A DNA stretch of 31,707 bases from JAVBSC01 sp031547305 (GCA_031547305.1 JAVBSC010000090.1:1-31707), one strand, 5' to 3'. Shown: positions 14,482 through 22,816, numbered from the stretch's first letter. A program made the numbers and translations. The notes: generated from the letters alone by a model not told the origin.

Positions 14482-15831
14482 CTACCTGGCCCCTTTGGGG
14501 AAGAGGATTACGCCGATGGTTTTAAGGATTATCTTGAACTCCAGCAGGGCGGACATATGTTTGACGTAGTAAAGGTCATACTCCAGCTTGTAGCGGGAAT
14601 CCTCTATGGATGCGCCGTAAGGGTAGCAGACCTGGGCCCAGCCGGTTACGCCCGGCTTTACGGTGTGGCGGATGTAAAAGTAGGGGATGTGCTTTTCCAG
14701 CTCGCGCACGAATTCCATGCGCTCCGGCCGGGGGCCGATCAGGCTCATTTCTCCTTTAAGGACGTTCCAGAGCTGTGGCAGCTCGTCAATGCGGGTTTTA
14801 CGGATGAATTTGCCTACCCTGGTGATCCGGGGGTCGGACTTGGAGGCCCACTGCGCGCCGTTTTTTTCCGCGTCCGAGCGCATGGAGCGGATTTTGTAGA
14901 CCGTGAACTCCCGCTCGTGCAAACCCACCCTGCGCTGGCTGTAAATGGCCCGCCCCGGCGATTCCAGGCGCACGGCCAGAGCGGCCAGAAGCATGACCGG
15001 CAAAGTGATGGCAAGCAGAAAGGCGGAGATGAGCACGTCGCAGGCGCGCTTGGCCCGCCGGGTGGAGCGGTTCACGTTCAGGTTGAAGCTGTCCGCCATA
15101 AGCAGCCAGTCTTCCTTGATCAGATCCACAGGCACGCGCCTGGCCAGACGCTCGTACAGACCGCGCATGTCGTCCACGCCCAGGCCGCGCAGCTTGGCGT
15201 TGAGCAACTCCCGCCCCAGACCGGGAGGCAGGGGGGCGTCGGCCATCAGGATGACCCGGTTGATTTTTTCGCGCTCCACAAAGGCCAGGGTATCTTCCGG
15301 CCTGCCCAGGCAGGGGCCGGCCGTTTCCGGATCCGCGCCTTCATCGCCCAGATAGCCGAGGATTTCCGCTTTTGGGATGTGCTGAGCCAGAAGGGCGCGG
15401 GCCCGGCCGGCTTTGTCCGCTCCCACGAAGATGATGCGCTGATCATCATCGCCGCTGGGGCCGAAGCGGTAATAGGCGTAACGCCAGCCAAGGCAGAGGG
15501 GCAGCAGAATGGCGGTCTGAAAAATAAAGGTCATGGGCGGGACGCGCAGGCTGCTGAAGGTGTAAAAGATGAATCCCGTGCCCACTACGCCGCCGCACAC
15601 GGCCACAATCACCCGGATCATGCTGTCGCGGATGTCCTCGCGTCCCACGGAATAGCAGTCCAGCATGTAAAAGGTCAGAAAAAAGACCACCACGGTAAAA
15701 AAGGTGGCCCCGGAATAATCCCCGGCAAAGGTCAGGCCGGGAGGCAGCATGAACCAGGAGCTCACTTGCAGGGCAATGAGCAGGCAGAGCAGGTCCAGCA
15801 GCCGGAGGAACACTGTTTTATTCGGAGTCAT
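14482..15831 (-). CDS. Polyprenyl-phosphate sugar-1-phosphate transferase (initiating enzyme)
   Basis: This 449-residue membrane enzyme starts a surface polysaccharide by moving a sugar-1-phosphate onto undecaprenyl phosphate. Four hydrophobic segments (about residues 8-120) are followed by a Rossmann-like middle region (RIIFVGADKAGRARALL). The C-terminal bacterial sugar transferase domain (about 255-449) has KRACDVLISAFLLAITLPVMLL, QRRVGLHEREFTVYKIRSM, and the catalytic Asp-Glu pair D349-E350 in RIDELPQLWNVLKGEMSLIG. The exact sugar cannot be read from sequence. The start ATG lies inside the end of the upstream glycosyltransferase gene (14-base overlap), so the two are translationally coupled. 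Confidence 0.9.
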   Translation of the reverse strand: MTPNKTVFLRLLDLLCLLIALQVSSWFMLPPGLTFAGDYSGATFFTVVVFFLTFYMLDCYSVGREDIRDSMIRVIVAVCGGVVGTGFIFYTFSSLRVPPMTFIFQTAILLPLCLGWRYAYYRFGPSGDDDQRIIFVGADKAGRARALLAQHIPKAEILGYLGDEGADPETAGPCLGRPEDTLAFVEREKINRVILMADAPLPPGLGRELLNAKLRGLGVDDMRGLYERLARRVPVDLIKEDWLLMADSFNLNVNRSTRRAKRACDVLISAFLLAITLPVMLLAALAVRLESPGRAIYSQRRVGLHEREFTVYKIRSMRSDAEKNGAQWASKSDPRITRVGKFIRKTRIDELPQLWNVLKGEMSLIGPRPERMEFVRELEKHIPYFYIRHTVKPGVTGWAQVCYPYGASIEDSRYKLEYDLYYVKHMSALLEFKIILKTIGVILFPKGAR

Positions 15832-17017
15832 CGGAAGTCCGCCTTATGCGCATGGCCTGGATGATTTTGCGCGCCACCAGGACGGCGTCGAATTCCTGTT
15901 CCGCCAGCTTGCGGCCGGCTCGTCCCATTTCCAGCGCCAGGTCGGGCGCCTGGATTAACCGCTCCAGGGCCGCCGCCAGGGCCGGCGCGTCTTTTGCCGG
16001 GACCAGCCAGCCGTTTTGGCCGTTTATGACGGTTTCCCGGCAGCCTGGCACGTCTGTGGCCACAGCCGGCCTGGCCATGCTCATGCCTTCCAGAATGGCG
16101 CAGGGCGTGCCTTCCCTGTAAGACGGCAGCACAATGGCCGAGGCTTCGGCAATGAACGGGCGCACGTCCTGGGTTTGGCCGAGGTATTCGATTATCCCTT
16201 CATCCTGCCAGGCGCGCAACATGCTTACGGGTACGGAGCCCAAACCTTCCTCCGGCGGACCGAGCACGCAAAAGCGCGCCTTCGGGTATTTGGGGCGGAG
16301 CGTTTTTGCGGCCTGGTAAAATTCGCGCAGGCCCTTGGCTTCCAGAAGCCGGCCGATCAGCAGAAAACGCGGCCCGTCATTGGGGAGCGGCGCGGGGGAG
16401 AAACGCTCCAGATCCACGCCTGTGCCCCGGCTCATGTGCACGGGCAGCTTCTTGGGTATTATGCCCAGTTTTTTGAAAGTGTCGTAATCATCCCGGTTTT
16501 GAAAAAACACCCCGGCGTTGCAGCGGAAAGCCAGGCGGTACAACAGGACGGCCGCCAGGCGTAGGGCGCGTTTGATTGGCGTGTCCGCCTCAAACATGTA
16601 GCCCAGGCCGGTGATCATGGAGAAACGGCCGTTCCGCCGGGGCCGCCCGGCCAGGGCCGCGGCCAGGGAGCCGTAAATGACCGGCTTTATGCTGGAGGAA
16701 AACAGGCGGTCCGGTTTTTCCTCCGCCATGATGCGGCGCAGGGCCAGCAGGGTTTTCAGGTCGCGCCAGGGCTTAAGGCCCTTGCGGTCCAGGGGGTAGT
16801 GGCGCAAATCCGCCCCCAATGCGGACAGGGCCTTAAGCGGGGTGTTGTCCTCATCCGGCAGAGTGGCCGGGCAAAGGCAGAGCACCTGGTGTCCGTCCCG
16901 CTTCAGCTCGCGGATCAGCACGCTCCAGAAGTTACTCATGGCCTTGGCCTGGTTGTTCAGGATCATAATCTTCATAAGGGCTGTATAACAGCAGAAGCCG
17001 GGTCTGAAAAGCGTCAT
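15818..17017 (-). CDS. Glycosyltransferase, GT4/GT-B type
   Basis: This cytoplasmic GT-B enzyme of about 385-399 residues adds a sugar to a lipid-linked intermediate. The N-terminal acceptor domain begins KIMILNNQAKAMSNFWSVLIRELKRDGHQVLCLCP. The C-terminal donor domain has FLLIGRLLEAKGLREFYQAA, an EYLGQTQDVRPFIAEASAIVLPSYREGTPCAILEGMSMARPAVAT stretch with the typical E-x7-E motif, and GWLVPAKD. The first ATG with a good ribosome site (GGGAG, about seven bases away) is 17017; by homology many relatives would begin at ATG 16975 (MKIMILNN), which lacks a clear site. It is the first gene of the operon with the sugar-1-phosphate transferase and the shikimate-kinase-like gene. Confidence 0.88.
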   Translation of the reverse strand: MTLFRPGFCCYTALMKIMILNNQAKAMSNFWSVLIRELKRDGHQVLCLCPATLPDEDNTPLKALSALGADLRHYPLDRKGLKPWRDLKTLLALRRIMAEEKPDRLFSSSIKPVIYGSLAAALAGRPRRNGRFSMITGLGYMFEADTPIKRALRLAAVLLYRLAFRCNAGVFFQNRDDYDTFKKLGIIPKKLPVHMSRGTGVDLERFSPAPLPNDGPRFLLIGRLLEAKGLREFYQAAKTLRPKYPKARFCVLGPPEEGLGSVPVSMLRAWQDEGIIEYLGQTQDVRPFIAEASAIVLPSYREGTPCAILEGMSMARPAVATDVPGCRETVINGQNGWLVPAKDAPALAAALERLIQAPDLALEMGRAGRKLAEQEFDAVLVARKIIQAMRIRRTSDDSE

Positions 17018-17268
17018 GAGCATACTCCCTCATGCGGGCGCGTCTTCCTTGGCGGAGAACAAAAATCCCATAGCTTCGGCAGGCCTTGGGTTATGCGCCG
17101 GGGGTTACAAACAAGCCGGAGTGTTATCCTTAGGATAAATTTTGCGTGGCGGTTGATATAATGCTCGTAATTTTTCGTTATGGGATTATACTGTACGCAA
17201 ACACGCGCCCAGACGCGTGAAGCGGCAGAGGAAAGGTTGTTAACAATTTTGCCAGGGAGTTGCTGCAT
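17018..17268. promoter_or_regulatory. Divergent promoter region with 15-bp palindrome and extended -10
   Basis: Toward the epimerase gene, TGATATAAT (17154-17162) is an extended -10 with a perfect TATAAT and TGn. A palindrome TTATCCT-T-AGGATAA (17124-17138) sits where a -35 region would be, a plausible operator. A small hairpin, CACGCG 17202-17207 / 17214-17219, lies in the predicted leader of about 100 nt. I see no gene here. The divergent glycosyltransferase promoter is not clear. Confidence 0.5.
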
Positions 17269-18429
17269 ATGTTGAAACAGGTATTTCTGGCGGCGTTTTT
17301 TTGCGTCGGGATCGGATTTTTGTCCGGGGGAGCGGTCTTTGCGGCCGAAGGATACGTGAAGCTCGATCCGGCCAAGTTCCAGACCGAAGTGGACGGCAAA
17401 AAGGTCGGCCTGTACACCATAACCAACAAATCCGGCATGAGCGTGAGCATCACCAACTACGGGGGCAGGGTGGAGCAGATCCTCGCGCCGGATCGCAACG
17501 GCAAGTTGGGCGATGTGGCTCTGGGCTATGACAGCATCGAAAAAATTCTGAAAGCTCCCAACTATATAGGCGTGTTCGTTGGCCGCCTGGCCAACCGCAT
17601 CAACAAGGGGCAGTTTACCCTGGACGGACAGAAATACCAGATTACCCTGAACAATGGCCCGCACAGCCTGCACGGCGGAGTAAAAGGCTCGCGCGCCGTG
17701 GTTTTTGACGCCAAGCAGCTTTCCCCCAGCAGCGTGCAGATGTCTTATGTTTTTAAGGACGGCGAGGAAGGCTTTCCCGGCACGCTGCCCATGCGCGTGA
17801 TTTTCAGCCTGACCGACAACAATGAATTTATGCTGCGCTATGAAGGCGTGGCTGTGGACAAGGCTACGGTGGCGGCTTTTACCTGCCACGCTTTTTTTAA
17901 CCTGTCCGGGGATCTGGGCAGCACGATTCTGGATCACCAGGTGCGGATCAATGCGGATAAATACACGCCGGTTGACGCGGCGCTGATCCCCACTGGCGAG
18001 GAACTGCCGGTGGCCGGCACGCCCATGGACTTCCGCAAGTTCAAGGCCATCGGCCAGGACATCAGGAAAGACAACGAAATGCTCAAGCTGGGCAAGGGCT
18101 ATGACCTCAACTTCGTCATCAACGGCTGGGAACCGCACAAGATAATCAAGCAGGCCACGGTCGTGGATCCGAAGTCCGGCCGCAAGATGGAAGTGCTCTC
18201 GGACGAGCCCGGCCTGCAGTTCTTCTCCGGCAATTTCTTTGCCGGGCAGCCGCCCTTCGGCAAGGGCGAGGTTCCGATCGCCTTGAACAGCGGCTTCGCC
18301 ATGGAGCCGCAACGCTTCCCGGATACGGTCAACCAGCCCAAATGGCCATCCGTGGCCCTTAAGCCGGGCGAATGGTATTCTGGAACGATCATCTACAAAT
18401 TCTCCGTGGAAAAAGGCAAAAAGAAGTAA
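17269..18429 (+). CDS. Secreted aldose 1-epimerase (galactose mutarotase family)
   Basis: This 386-residue enzyme interconverts alpha and beta anomers of aldoses. A clear signal peptide (MLKQVFLAAFFCVGIGFLSGG, cleavage likely after VFA, residue 25) places it in the periplasm or outside. The catalytic domain follows with NSGP-like HSLHGG (H135), TCHAFFNLSG (H207) and MEPQRFPD (E346), matching the two histidines and glutamate base of GalM enzymes. ATG 17269 is chosen because GGGAG lies nine bases upstream; a TTG at 17260 is in frame but less likely. It is a single-gene unit, divergent from a glycosyltransferase operon, with strong hairpins after its stop. No sugar catabolic genes are adjacent, so its sugar is unknown. 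Confidence 0.9.
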   Translation: MLKQVFLAAFFCVGIGFLSGGAVFAAEGYVKLDPAKFQTEVDGKKVGLYTITNKSGMSVSITNYGGRVEQILAPDRNGKLGDVALGYDSIEKILKAPNYIGVFVGRLANRINKGQFTLDGQKYQITLNNGPHSLHGGVKGSRAVVFDAKQLSPSSVQMSYVFKDGEEGFPGTLPMRVIFSLTDNNEFMLRYEGVAVDKATVAAFTCHAFFNLSGDLGSTILDHQVRINADKYTPVDAALIPTGEELPVAGTPMDFRKFKAIGQDIRKDNEMLKLGKGYDLNFVINGWEPHKIIKQATVVDPKSGRKMEVLSDEPGLQFFSGNFFAGQPPFGKGEVPIALNSGFAMEPQRFPDTVNQPKWPSVALKPGEWYSGTIIYKFSVEKGKKK

Positions 18430-18433
18430 AATG

Positions 18434-18472
18434 AAATCCGGCGAGGCGGCGCACGGCCGCCCCGCCGGATTT
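18434..18472 (+). terminator. Hairpin terminator after the epimerase gene
   Basis: Arms 18434-18450 and 18456-18472 pair over 17 positions with one mismatch around a GCACG loop, starting five bases after the stop codon. The stem begins AAATCCGGCG and ends CGCCGGATTT. There is only a short T run, so termination may also depend on the second hairpin at 18482. Confidence 0.6.
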
Positions 18473-18481
18473 GCGGAAATC

Positions 18482-18510
18482 AAGGCCCCCCGGAAATTCC
18501 GGGGGGCCTT
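18482..18510. repeat. 29-bp palindrome, copy 1 (epimerase side)
   Basis: The arm AAGGCCCCCCGGAA and its exact complement surround a single central base. An identical 29-bp sequence occurs at 18642-18670. It probably acts as a second terminator stem for the epimerase gene. Confidence 0.85.
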
Positions 18511-18525
18511 GAGGCTGTTGACAAA

Positions 18526-18644
18526 GTCTTCTTTGGCAGCAGCCCGCCACGTAGGCGCAGGCGGCATTCATTGACGCCGTGAAGCGCCGGAGTGGGCGTG
18601 CCTTTACAAAGCCCGGCCTTGCGGGGTTTGTCATCAATCTGAAG
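18526..18644 (+). repeat. Dispersed intergenic repeat, copy A
   Basis: This 119-bp segment aligns along its length with the reverse complement of 26391-26504. The best core (about 18561-18610) contains GCGGCATTCATTG, GCGCCGGAG and GGGCGTGCCTTTACAAA in the same order and spacing in both copies. It can fold into at least two stem-loops: GGCGGC...GACGCC, and ACAAA...TTTGT around CCCGGCC. It lies between the two identical 29-bp palindromes, in the space between convergent galM-type and hndD genes. Confidence 0.8.
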
Positions 18645-18670
18645 GCCCCCCGGAAATTCCGGGGGGCCTT
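18642..18670. repeat. 29-bp palindrome, copy 2 (hndD side)
   Basis: This is identical to 18482-18510. On the minus strand it begins eight bases after the hndD stop and is likely the hndD terminator stem, although no T run follows. Confidence 0.85.
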
Positions 18671-18678
18671 CATTATTA

Positions 18679-20412
18679 TTACATTTTCTGCCGTTTTATG
18701 TACCTGGTGTGCAGCAGTTTGTGGGCCAGCTCTCCGTACGGCTCGCCAAGGTAGTCCGCGTAGATCTTTTTGATGAACGGGTTATCGTGGGACTTGCTCA
18801 GCTTTTTGCGGGCGTCCTCGTTGTAAAGCGCCTGCATGCGTTTTTTGAGCACGTCCACGTCGCCGTGGTGGTAGGGCTGCCCGCCGCCGCCGATGCAGCC
18901 GCCCGGACAGGCCATGACTTCTATGACGTGGTAAGAGGCCTTGCCAGAGCGGATTTCCTCCAGCAGCACCCTGGCGTTGCCCAGGCCGCTGGCGATGGCC
19001 ACCTTGACGTCCGTGTCGCCCACCTTGACCGTGGCGTGCTTGATGCCGTCCAGGCCGCGCAGGGGAGTGAAGACCACGTTGATCAGCGTTTCGCCGGTCA
19101 GCCATTCATAGGCGGTGCGCAGGGCGGCTTCCAGCACTCCGCCGGTCACGCCAAAAATGTCCGCCGCGCCGGAGGATTCGCCCAGGGGGGAATCAAACTC
19201 GCTGTCGTGCAGAGATGGGAAGTCAATGCCGGCTTCGCGGATCATCTTGATCAACTCGCGGGTGGTAATGACTATGTCCACGTCCGGCACGCCGTCCCGC
19301 TTGAATTCGTTGCGCCCGGCCTCGTACTTTTTGGCCAGGCAGGGCATGATGGAAACCACCACGACCTTTTTCGGATCATAGCCGAGCTGTTTGGCCATGT
19401 AAGTCTTGGCGACCGCCCCGAACATCTGCTGCGGCGACTTGCAGGAAGACGGCACGTCCAGCATGTCGTTGAACTGATGCTCAAAGAATTTGACCCAGCC
19501 GGGGCAGCAACTGGTCAGGATGGGCAGCTTGCCGCCGTGCTTCAGGCGGTGCACCAGTTCCGAGGCTTCCTCCATGATGGTCAGGTCCGCCGTGAAGTTG
19601 GTGTCAAAGACCTTTTTAAAGCCCATCATGCGCAGAGCCGTGGCCATCTTGCCGGTCACGGCCTGACCGGCCAGTCCGAAGCCTTCGCCCAGGGCGGCGC
19701 GCACGGCGGGGGCGGTCTGCACAACCACGATGTTGTCCGGGTTGCTCAGAGCCCCCCAGACCTTGGAGACGTTGTTCACTTCCGAAAGCGCCGCCGTGGG
19801 GCAGACGGCCACGCACTGCCCGCAGCTGGTGCAGGAAGTTTCCTTGATGGGCAGGTTGAAGGCCATGCCCACGTTGGTGGCAAAGCCACGGTTCACCCCG
19901 GAGAGCACGTTTACGGTCTGCACGTTGCTGCACATGGTTTCGCAACGCCGGCAGAGCACGCATTTGCTCATATCGCGCACAAAGGAAGGGCTGGACGTAT
20001 CCACGTGCGGCTTGGGCATTTCGCCGGTATACTCAATTTCGTGGATATCCAGTTCCGCAGCCAGGGCCTGCAGCTCGCAGTTTGTGTTTTTGGGGCAGGT
20101 CAAACAGTTCTTGGGGTGGTTGGAAAGAATCAGTTCCACCACGGCGCGCCGGGCGCTGATGGTCCGGGGGGTATGGGTGAGTATTTCCATGCCGTTGGCG
20201 GCCGGAGTGGCGCAGGCCGGGGCCAGGGCGCGGCGGCCCTTCATTTCCACCATGCAGACGCGGCAGGTGGCGGTGCGGTTGTCCATTTTGGTGTCGTGCA
20301 GGTGGAAGTTGCACAACGTTGGTATATGGATGCCGAGCACTTTGGCGGCGTCCAGAATGGTGGCGCCGTCAGGCACGTTCACCGGGGAGCCGTTTATTGT
20401 AAGACTGACCAT
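18679..20412 (-). CDS. hndD: [FeFe] hydrogenase catalytic subunit HndD/HydA
   Basis: This 577-residue subunit carries the H-cluster and interconverts H2 with protons and electrons. From the N-terminus there is a plant-type [2Fe-2S] domain (C34, C50, C53, C67), a His-Cys3 [4Fe-4S] site (H99, C103, C106, C112) and two ferredoxin clusters (C151/154/157/161 and C194/197/200/204). The H domain follows. L1 is TSCCPGW with proton-relay C302 and ligand C303, L2 is MPCLAKKYE (C358) and L3 is EVMACPGGCIGGGGQP (C502, C506). All are intact, so it should be a true catalyst rather than a sensory hydrogenase. A small-subunit-like tail completes it. GAGAGG precedes ATG 20412. It is the last gene of the hnd operon, 24 bp after hndC. 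Confidence 0.96.
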   Translation of the reverse strand: MVSLTINGSPVNVPDGATILDAAKVLGIHIPTLCNFHLHDTKMDNRTATCRVCMVEMKGRRALAPACATPAANGMEILTHTPRTISARRAVVELILSNHPKNCLTCPKNTNCELQALAAELDIHEIEYTGEMPKPHVDTSSPSFVRDMSKCVLCRRCETMCSNVQTVNVLSGVNRGFATNVGMAFNLPIKETSCTSCGQCVAVCPTAALSEVNNVSKVWGALSNPDNIVVVQTAPAVRAALGEGFGLAGQAVTGKMATALRMMGFKKVFDTNFTADLTIMEEASELVHRLKHGGKLPILTSCCPGWVKFFEHQFNDMLDVPSSCKSPQQMFGAVAKTYMAKQLGYDPKKVVVVSIMPCLAKKYEAGRNEFKRDGVPDVDIVITTRELIKMIREAGIDFPSLHDSEFDSPLGESSGAADIFGVTGGVLEAALRTAYEWLTGETLINVVFTPLRGLDGIKHATVKVGDTDVKVAIASGLGNARVLLEEIRSGKASYHVIEVMACPGGCIGGGGQPYHHGDVDVLKKRMQALYNEDARKKLSKSHDNPFIKKIYADYLGEPYGELAHKLLHTRYIKRQKM

Positions 20413-20436
20413 AAATCCTCTCTTATTTGAATCCGC

Positions 20437-22314
20437 TTACCTGCGGGTAACGGCCTTGAACTTGCATGAAGTTTCACAGGTGCCGCACTTGATGCACTTG
20501 GACTGGTCAATGACGTGGCGCTGCTTTTTTTCTCCGCTGATGCAGGAAACAGGACAGTCCCGCGCGCATTTGCCGCAGCCGGTGCAGGCTTCAGTGATGA
20601 AATAATCCAGAAGTTCGCGGCAGACTTTGGCCGTGCATTTTTTGTGATCCACGTGATCCAGGTACTCGTTCGCAAAATAGGTCATGGTGCTCAGAATGGG
20701 ATTGGGGCTGGTCTGCCCCAGGCCGCAGAGCGCGGTATCTTTTATTATATTGCCAAGATTCCGCAGCTTTTCCAGGTGCTGGCGGGTGCCCCGGCCCTGG
20801 GTGATGTCCGTGAGCATTTCGTGCAGGCGTTTGTTGCCCACCCGGCAGGGCGTGCACTTGCCGCAGGATTCCTCCATGGTGAAGTCCAGGTAGAACCTGG
20901 CTATGTCCACCATGCAGTTGTCCTCGTCCATAACGATCATGCCGCCGGACCCCATCATGGACCCTATGGACATGAGGGATTCATAGTCGATCTTTATATC
21001 CAGGTTTTCTTTGCTGATGCAGCCGCCGGAGGGCCCGCCGGTCTGCACGGCCTTAAAGGCCTTGCCGTGCTTTATGCCGCCGCCGATTTCATAAATGATC
21101 TCGCGCAGGGTGATGCCCATGGGCACTTCCACCAGTCCGACGTTGTTCACTTTGCCGGCCAGGGCGAACACCTTGGTGCCCTTGGCTTTTTCCGATCCGA
21201 TGGCGTTGAACCAGTCCGCGCCGCGCAGGAAAATGGCCGGCACGTTGGCAAGGGTTTCCACATTGTTGATGATCGTGGGCTTGCCGAACAATCCCTTGAT
21301 GGCCGGGAAAGGCGGCTTGGATGTGGGTTCGCCGCGCCCGCCCTCAATGGAACGCAGCAGCGCGGTTTCTTCCCCGCACACAAAGGCTCCGGCTCCGAGC
21401 TTGATCTTGAGATCAAAAGAAAATTGCGAACCCATGATGTTTTTGCCCAGCAGTCCGGTTTCCGTGGCCTGCTTGAGGGCGGTTTCCAGGCGCTGGATGG
21501 CCAGCGGGTATTCCGCACGGATGTAGATGTAGCCGTGTGCAGCGCCAATGGCATAGGCGGCTATGAGCATACCTTCGATTACGCTGTGCGGGTCGCCTTC
21601 CATAATGGAACGATCCATAAACGCGCCGGGGTCGCCCTCGTCCGCGTTGCAGACCACATATTTTTCGCCCTTGGGCTGCTCCAGAGCGGTCTTCCACTTG
21701 ACTCCGGTGGGGAATCCTCCGCCGCCCCGGCCGCGCAGGCCGGACTTGACGGCGGTTTCCACGGTTTCTTCCGGAGTCTTGTGCTCAAGACAGTCGGCCA
21801 GGGCGATGTAGCCTCCGGCCGCCACATATTCCTCTATTTTTTCCGGATTGATGATCCCGCAGTTGCGCAGGGCGATGCGCAGCTGTTTGCCGTAAAATGG
21901 TATGTCGTGCTGTTTTTCCAACCGCACGCCCGGACGGGCCGGGTCTTCGTAAAGCAGGCGCTCGACGATCCGGTTGTTTACAATGTGCTCCTGGATTATT
22001 TCTTTGGCGTCTTCCGGAGTTACTTCGGTATAAAAGACGTCGTCCGGGAATATCTTTACGATCGGGCCTTTTTCGCAAAAGCCGAAACATCCGGTCACTT
22101 CCGCGCTCACCGTGCCTTCCAGCCCGGCGGCCTTTATTTCCGCCTGCAGTTTTGCCAGAAGTTCTTTGCTTCGGGAAGAATGGCAGCCGGTGCCGCCGCA
22201 GGTCAGAATTTCCCGGCGCGGTCCTGGCACGGCGTTTTCGCGCCGCAAGTCCAGAAGAGGCTTCAGCGCTTCGTGCTCCTTACGCAAGTCGGCATAACTC
22301 GTTATTTTACGCAT
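20437..22314 (-). CDS. hndC: NAD(P)H- and FMN-binding hydrogenase subunit (HndB-HndC fusion, HydB/NuoF-like)
   Basis: This 625-residue flavoprotein carries the NAD(P)(H) site and is the likely bifurcation centre. The N-terminus is a thioredoxin-like [2Fe-2S] domain (C39, C44, C76, C80) that in Desulfovibrio fructosovorans is the separate HndB. Then comes the NuoF core with RGRGGGGFP (about 195-202) and CNADEGDPGAFMDR (222-235) for FMN/NAD(P), an SLBB region, and the [4Fe-4S] site C484/C487/C490/C530. A C-terminal two-cluster ferredoxin domain ends it (C577/580/583/587 and C607/610/613/617). ATG 22314 is chosen: it overlaps the hndA stop by eight bases (ATGCGTAA) and follows GTGAGG. A longer opening to 22347 would run further into hndA. 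Confidence 0.94.
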   Translation of the reverse strand: MRKITSYADLRKEHEALKPLLDLRRENAVPGPRREILTCGGTGCHSSRSKELLAKLQAEIKAAGLEGTVSAEVTGCFGFCEKGPIVKIFPDDVFYTEVTPEDAKEIIQEHIVNNRIVERLLYEDPARPGVRLEKQHDIPFYGKQLRIALRNCGIINPEKIEEYVAAGGYIALADCLEHKTPEETVETAVKSGLRGRGGGGFPTGVKWKTALEQPKGEKYVVCNADEGDPGAFMDRSIMEGDPHSVIEGMLIAAYAIGAAHGYIYIRAEYPLAIQRLETALKQATETGLLGKNIMGSQFSFDLKIKLGAGAFVCGEETALLRSIEGGRGEPTSKPPFPAIKGLFGKPTIINNVETLANVPAIFLRGADWFNAIGSEKAKGTKVFALAGKVNNVGLVEVPMGITLREIIYEIGGGIKHGKAFKAVQTGGPSGGCISKENLDIKIDYESLMSIGSMMGSGGMIVMDEDNCMVDIARFYLDFTMEESCGKCTPCRVGNKRLHEMLTDITQGRGTRQHLEKLRNLGNIIKDTALCGLGQTSPNPILSTMTYFANEYLDHVDHKKCTAKVCRELLDYFITEACTGCGKCARDCPVSCISGEKKQRHVIDQSKCIKCGTCETSCKFKAVTRR

Positions 22315-22816
22315 TGGCCTCACCCTTTTTGTCGCTGTGTTCGGCAATAATCTTTTTCACGTCGCCCTCAGTAAGTTTGCCGTAAACCTTGTCGTCCACC
22401 AGGACAACCGGGGCCAGGCCGCAGGCTCCCACGCAACGCAGGGACTCCAGGCTGAAGGCCTGGTCAGCCGAAGTCTGGCCCATTTTCAGGCCAAGCTGGG
22501 ATTCCAACTCGCGGGATATTTTTTCCGCCCCGCGCACAAAGCAGGCCGTGCCCATACATACCTTGAACTGGCAGCGCCCCTTGGGCTCGGTGGTGAAATA
22601 TGAGTAAAAACTTACCACACCATAAATTTTGGAGGCTGGTATGTTCATTTTTTCGCCGATGAACAGCATGACTTCCTTGGACAGGTAGCCGAAAATATGC
22701 TGCGCTTCGTACAGAACCTTGATCAGGCCGGATTCCTTATCTTCCACATTGCCTATATAGGCTTCCAGGCGTTTCAGTCCCTCAGCCCCAGGCTCGGTCT
22801 TCAACTCTTGCGCCAT
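22307..22816 (-). CDS. hndA: NuoE-like [2Fe-2S] hydrogenase subunit HndA/HydC
   Basis: This 169-residue subunit has the thioredoxin-like [2Fe-2S] fold of NuoE. The four ligands are C87 and C92 (CMGTAC) and C128 and C132 (CVGAC). The N-terminal helical region (LIKVLYEAQHIFGYLSKEVMLFIGEKMNIPASKIYGVVSFYSYF) is typical of the family. It docks on the NuoF-like subunit and relays electrons. GAGG lies about eight bases before ATG 22816. It is the first gene of hndA-hndC-hndD, all on the minus strand. Its promoter must lie in the 576-bp region upstream, where I could not fix a convincing -35/-10 pair. Confidence 0.95.
   Translation of the reverse strand: MAQELKTEPGAEGLKRLEAYIGNVEDKESGLIKVLYEAQHIFGYLSKEVMLFIGEKMNIPASKIYGVVSFYSYFTTEPKGRCQFKVCMGTACFVRGAEKISRELESQLGLKMGQTSADQAFSLESLRCVGACGLAPVVLVDDKVYGKLTEGDVKKIIAEHSDKKGEANA

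Noticed and set aside
17014..18567. Long minus-strand open frame (517 codons) opposite the epimerase
   Set aside because: The plus strand has a signal peptide, ribosome site and GalM catalytic residues; the minus frame has none and runs through terminator hairpins.
18709..20430. Long plus-strand open frame (573 codons) opposite hndD
   Set aside because: Shadow of hndD; low-complexity composition and no recognisable domain, while hndD has every H-cluster motif.
20515..22350. Long plus-strand open frame (611 codons) opposite hndC
   Set aside because: It is the antisense shadow of hndC; the minus-strand frame has all NuoF and ferredoxin motifs, and the antisense translation is rich in His/Gly/Ala with no family resemblance.
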